Assembly: GCA_035764445.1 (NCBI GenBank)
Contig: DASTZF010000089.1
Coordinates: forward strand, 1-9,730
DNA: 9,730 nucleotides
DNA from: JAEUPI01 sp035764445
GTDB lineage: Bacteria; Pseudomonadota; Gammaproteobacteria; Burkholderiales; Burkholderiaceae_C
Reading direction: 5' to 3'
In this document: in pieces, positions 6,744 through 9,730 of the stretch
Position numbering within the stretch: the first letter of the stretch is position 1
Layout of the letters: the number at the start of each line of letters is the position of its first letter
Position numbers and translations under genes: made by a program
Notes under the pieces: model-generated
Told to the model about the DNA's origin: nothing
Databases searched by the model: none
What the model saw: only the letters and a program-made list of their open reading frames with translations

Positions 6744-7721
6744 TCACCACCAAGCCACGGCAGCTGTGCGCCATGCCCTCGGCGGAACGCCGAACTCGCG
6801 CTTGAACGCGCGGCTGAACGCCGCCTCCGATTCATAGCCGCTGCGCTCGGCCACGCGTGCAATGGCCTCGCTGCCACCGCGCAGCGCACGCGCGGCCAAT
6901 GCCAACCGCCAGCGCAGCAGGTATTGCACCGGCGATTCGCCGACAAGGGCAGAGAATCGCTCGGCCAGCGCCGATCGAGAGAGCGCGACCTCGCGTGCGA
7001 GCGTGTCGACTGTCCAGTCGCGATGCGGCGTGCCGTGTAGCAAGGCCAGCGCCCGCCCGACCCGCGGATCGCGCACTCCTGCCAGCCAACCCCTGCCATC
7101 GGCGGGTAGTCGCTCGACGTGTCGGCGCAGTGCCTCGACCAGCAACAGCTCGGATAGCTTGGCGAGCAGTGAATCCGCGCCCGGTCGGTTGACGTGCGAT
7201 TCGCGCACCCCCGTGCGAAGCAGCTCGCGCAGCAATCGGCTCGCGGGCTGGTCTTGGCCCACCGTGATGCGCAGCAGCCGTGGCAGCGACTCCAGCAGCG
7301 GACGACAGACGCTGCGATTGCAGGCCATGTAGCCGCACACGAAGCGCGTCACGTCGCCACCGCCGCCGTGGCGAATGTGGATGAAGTCAGCATTGGCGGC
7401 GCGGTCGCGATCGACAAGCCGCTCGGTGTCCACAGGCGCCAGCCGCACATCGCTGCCGATCAGGTGTCGGTCGTCTTGCGGGAACAGCACCACGTCACCC
7501 GCTGCCGCTTCGATCACTTCGGCGCTGTCGGCGAGACGCAACTGGCAGCGGCCTTCGACCAGGAAGTGGAAGAACAACACGTGCTCGGCGCCTGCCAGCC
7601 GCTCCCTGCTGTTCACCGGCCCGTGCTGGCCGCCGATGCACCACGGCGCGGTGAACTCCGCGTTGAGGTACAGCGCTCCGGCGAGGCTCACGGTCTGCAG
7701 GATCTCGGAGAGCACATCCAT
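6744..7721 (-). CDS. AraC-family transcriptional regulator with N-terminal cupin domain
   Basis: A 325-residue regulator of the AraC type with a cupin_6/AraC_binding_2 sensor domain (about 1-185) and a C-terminal AraC DNA-binding domain. The first helix-turn-helix is at about 237-258 (WTVDTLAREVALSRSALAERF begins at 236) and the second at about 284-310, with the hallmark GYESEAAFSRAFKREFG (295-311) followed by PPRAWR. The N-terminus MDVLSEIL followed by a hydrophobic Gly-rich strand is typical of the family, so ATG 7721 is preferred. The frame stays open 71 codons further upstream, and an ATG at 7817 has GGGAG four bases before it, so a start with 32 extra residues is possible. The gene is divergent from the haloperoxidase-like gene, which is a natural candidate target. 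The inducer is not predictable. Confidence 0.88.
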   Translation of the reverse strand: MDVLSEILQTVSLAGALYLNAEFTAPWCIGGQHGPVNSRERLAGAEHVLFFHFLVEGRCQLRLADSAEVIEAAAGDVVLFPQDDRHLIGSDVRLAPVDTERLVDRDRAANADFIHIRHGGGGDVTRFVCGYMACNRSVCRPLLESLPRLLRITVGQDQPASRLLRELLRTGVRESHVNRPGADSLLAKLSELLLVEALRRHVERLPADGRGWLAGVRDPRVGRALALLHGTPHRDWTVDTLAREVALSRSALAERFSALVGESPVQYLLRWRLALAARALRGGSEAIARVAERSGYESEAAFSRAFKREFGVPPRAWRTAAVAWW

Positions 7722-7882
7722 GGAGAGTCGATCAACAAACACGGCGTCGCGGCCAAGTCGCACGCATTCCGCTCGCGCACAGTGAAGGCACGCGGTGTGC
7801 ACGACTTGCACGCGCATTTCACTCCCAGCGACGCCGCTGCGCGGGGCGCGCTTCATTTCATTTGCAAAGGATCGCTCGCGCC
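7722..7882. promoter_or_regulatory. Divergent AraC/haloperoxidase control region with repeated GCACG motifs
   Basis: This 161-bp gap should contain both promoters, though I cannot pick confident -35/-10 pairs. GCACGCG occurs at 7788-7794 and 7808-7814, 20 bp apart (about two helical turns, as AraC-type dimers often require), with a related GCACGC at 7760-7765. The second copy overlaps an inverted repeat, GTGCA-N5-TGCAC, at 7797-7811. The 7-mer is compositionally common in such GC-rich DNA, so operator status is tentative. Confidence 0.35.
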
Positions 7883-9226
7883 ATGTTGTCCTATAGAACC
7901 TTGCTTTGCGTTGCGCTGGCTGCCGGCCTCGCATGCGGAGCCGGCGCGGTCCGCGCCGACGCCGTCACCGACTGGAACGCCAACGCCGCTGCGGCTGCCG
8001 TCGCCGCATGCATCGTGCCGGGCGAGAACCCGCTACACGAGTCGCGGCTGTATGCAATGGCGCACCTGGCAGCGCACGACGCGCTCAACGCGATCCACCG
8101 CAAGGCTCGTCCGTACGCGTACAGCGGGCGCGCGAGCGCCGTCGCATCACCGGAGGCCGCGGTGGCCGCTGCGGTGCACGATGTGCTGATCAGTCAGATC
8201 CCACTGAGTGGCGTGCCAGCCGAGTGCGTGGCGGCCGGCAAGGCACGCGTGGAGGCCGACTACGCGAAGGCTCTGGCGGAGATGCCCGACGGCACGGCCA
8301 AGGCACAAGGGATGGCAGTCGGTCAGGCAGCGGCTGGCGCGATCATCGCGCTGCGCGCCAACGACGGTTCTGACCGGCCACTGGTCGATGCGCAGTTCCC
8401 GCAAGGGACCGAGCCAGGCCAGTGGCGATTCACGCCCGGGTCGCCGCCGATCGCCTTCGCACCGGACTGGGGGCGCGTCAAGCCATTCGCGCTCCGTGAG
8501 GCGACGCAGTTCATGCCTGGGTCGCCGCTGAAGGTGAGCTGCGACAGCGCTGCCCAGGGCGAGTGCCTGAAATACGCCACCGATCTCGAGGAAGTACGCC
8601 GCCTCGGCAGTGATGGTGTCAGTGCTCCGAGCGCGCGCACAACGGTGCAGACCGAGATCGCGTTGTTCTGGCTCGAGAGCTCGCCGACGGCGTGGAACCG
8701 CATCGCGCGCGGCGCGTCGGCCTCACGCAGGCTGGATCTGTGGCACAACGCGCGCTTGTTCGCTCTGCTCAACGTCGCCCAGGCTGATGGTTATATCGCC
8801 AGCTGGGCCACCAAATACCACTACCGCTTCTGGCGCCCAATCACTGCGATCCGCACCGCGGATAACGACGGCAACCCGCACACCGCCAGCGATGCGGCAT
8901 GGATGTCGCTGCGACCGACGCCACCCGTGCCGGACTATGAGTCGGCGCATGCGGTCGAAGGCGCCGCCGCTGCGGAGGTACTGCGTCACGTGTTTGGGCC
9001 GCACCACCCGTTCGAGACCTGCAGCATGAGCCTGCCCGCCGGCAGCCGTTGCGGCGACGGCAATGCGGTGCTGCGCAAGTTCCACAGTTTCGACGACGCG
9101 GCCGCAGAGAACGGCGACTCGCGCGTCCTGATCGGCTTCCACTTCCGCGACGCCGTGAACAAGGGACTCAAGCGCGGTCGCCTGGTTGGGCACTGGGCGA
9201 TCGAGCAGGTGTTGCAGCCTCAGTAG
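7883..9226 (+). CDS. Exported vanadium-dependent haloperoxidase / PAP2-superfamily protein
   Basis: A 447-residue protein with a signal peptide (hydrophobic about 7-22, probable cleavage after AVRA, residue 25), so periplasmic or secreted. The C-terminal half carries the vanadate/phosphate site: Lys311 and Arg318 in the K-x6-RP element, Ser354-Ala355-His356 where Curvularia chloroperoxidase has Ser-Gly-His, and Arg414 with His420 six residues later in SRVLIGFH. Trp308, three residues before the Lys, matches Trp350 of the fungal enzyme. Length and layout (long helical N-terminal half, PAP2 motifs from about 300) fit bacterial haloperoxidase-like proteins. The activity may be halide oxidation with peroxide or phosphatase-type; sequence alone does not decide. 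Several Cys (220, 228, 380, 390) could form disulfides after export. ATG 7883 is chosen with AAAGGA 11 bases upstream; an in-frame TTG at 7862 is a weaker option. Divergent from the AraC regulator. Confidence 0.88.
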   Translation: MLSYRTLLCVALAAGLACGAGAVRADAVTDWNANAAAAAVAACIVPGENPLHESRLYAMAHLAAHDALNAIHRKARPYAYSGRASAVASPEAAVAAAVHDVLISQIPLSGVPAECVAAGKARVEADYAKALAEMPDGTAKAQGMAVGQAAAGAIIALRANDGSDRPLVDAQFPQGTEPGQWRFTPGSPPIAFAPDWGRVKPFALREATQFMPGSPLKVSCDSAAQGECLKYATDLEEVRRLGSDGVSAPSARTTVQTEIALFWLESSPTAWNRIARGASASRRLDLWHNARLFALLNVAQADGYIASWATKYHYRFWRPITAIRTADNDGNPHTASDAAWMSLRPTPPVPDYESAHAVEGAAAAEVLRHVFGPHHPFETCSMSLPAGSRCGDGNAVLRKFHSFDDAAAENGDSRVLIGFHFRDAVNKGLKRGRLVGHWAIEQVLQPQ

Positions 9227-9261
9227 GCGGCGCGAACCCTTGGGGGGCGCGCGGAAGCTCT

Positions 9262-9298
9262 CGATGGCTCGACATCGCCTGAGTCAACTGTCGTCAGG
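9262..9298. repeat. Tandem small hairpins between convergent genes, possible weak terminator
   Basis: CGATG (9262-9266) pairs with CATCG (9273-9277) across a 6-base loop, and immediately after it CCTGA (9278-9282) pairs with TCAGG (9294-9298) across 11 bases. They lie midway between the convergent haloperoxidase and DUF2314 genes, where transcription from both sides should stop, but neither strand has a T-run, so an intrinsic terminator is not established. Confidence 0.3.
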
Positions 9299-9343
9299 TG
9301 GTGCGCGCGCCGCTGGGTGTCCGTTCAATATTTCGACTAGGCG

Positions 9344-9730
9344 TCACGAGCACTCGAGGCCATCGCGACGCCGGATCTCGTCTGCCTGGGCCGGCGGCTC
9401 CTTGCTCAGGAGCGCGCACGCACTGAAGTTGCCAAAGGTCTTGCCGTTCTTCTCGTCGAAGTACTTCCAGTCGGCGATCTGCAGTCGGCTGAACTTGTAG
9501 ATCTGCCCGATCTTGATGCCCTTCACCACGCGAGGTTCGTTGTTGATCCTTCCGGTGAACAAGCCATCCGACCAGGTGAACTCATCAACCCAGAAGTACT
9601 CCGTGTCGCGACCTTCCTGAATCCTGACTTTCAGTGCGTAAGAGCGCGTGCCAGCAGGCAGCTGACTCGCCTTGGTCAGAAAGTCGTCCAGCGTTGCCTG
9701 TGCCTTTTCCGCCGCTCGCTGCAACGCAGG
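9344..9730 (-). CDS. DUF2314 (YegJ-like) protein, 5' end beyond the window
   Basis: The frame is open to the window edge, so the true start and any signal peptide lie outside; about 128 codons are visible. Numbering from a TTG at 9724, the DUF2314-like core covers about 28-107: an alternating strand ending in TEYFWVDEF (41-49), then GRINNEPR (58-65), VKGIKIGQ (67-74), IADWKYFD (83-90) and GKTFGNFSA (94-102). This is the expected order of this small beta-rich family, whose function is unknown. The tail, about 107-126, is charged and contains one Cys. By eye the gene has distinctly lower GC and more A/T third positions than the ntrY region, compatible with a different origin. It is convergent with the haloperoxidase-like gene 117 bp away, so the two are not co-transcribed. 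The family call is by pattern recognition only. Confidence 0.75.
   Translation of the reverse strand, partial: PALQRAAEKAQATLDDFLTKASQLPAGTRSYALKVRIQEGRDTEYFWVDEFTWSDGLFTGRINNEPRVVKGIKIGQIYKFSRLQIADWKYFDEKNGKTFGNFSACALLSKEPPAQADEIRRRDGLECS

Noticed and set aside
7194..8189. Plus-strand open frame (331 codons) opposite the AraC gene and overlapping the haloperoxidase start.
   Set aside because: It opposes a regulator with full AraC motifs and overlaps a well-supported gene in another frame; no domain is recognisable.

Overview
The window looks like chromosomal DNA of a high-GC betaproteobacterium, most likely Burkholderiales (Rubrivivax/Leptothrix/Methylibium-type). The reasons are the strong G/C third-position bias, the order rsmB - DUF4390 gene - ntrY - ntrX (known to me from that order), and a tRNA-Phe of ordinary betaproteobacterial form. 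Eight protein genes and one tRNA are supported. No rRNA, CRISPR array, transposase or integrase is visible.

Left part (1-1199, minus strand): a two-gene unit of a long-form GTP cyclohydrolase I (folE) followed 13 bp later by a stand-alone BLUF blue-light sensor with all its flavin-site residues. This suggests a link between light sensing and pterin synthesis.

Centre (1290-6310, plus strand): rsmB (16S rRNA m5C967 methyltransferase), an exported DUF4390 protein, the membrane sensor kinase ntrY and a short response regulator, ntrX. The genes are 8 to 43 bp apart and probably form one operon, transcribed away from folE. The NtrX is compact: receiver plus Fis-type helix-turn-helix, with no sigma-54 AAA+ domain. 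A good -10 box and a GC-rich discriminator then precede tRNA-Phe(GAA) at 6388-6463.

Right part (6464-9730): this looks more accessory. A gene-poor stretch with several short inverted repeats follows the tRNA. Next comes an AraC-family regulator (minus) divergent from an exported vanadium-dependent haloperoxidase/PAP2-like enzyme (plus) with a nearly canonical vanadate/phosphate site. The window closes with a DUF2314 (YegJ-like) gene on the minus strand, cut by the window edge and visibly less GC-rich than the rest.

The core genes are conventional. The points most worth a second look are the folE-BLUF pair with its altered zinc-site motif, the NtrX without an AAA+ domain together with a promoter-like inverted repeat in the ntrY tail, and the AraC/haloperoxidase pair beside a tRNA. 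I saw no clear evidence of a wholly new system.
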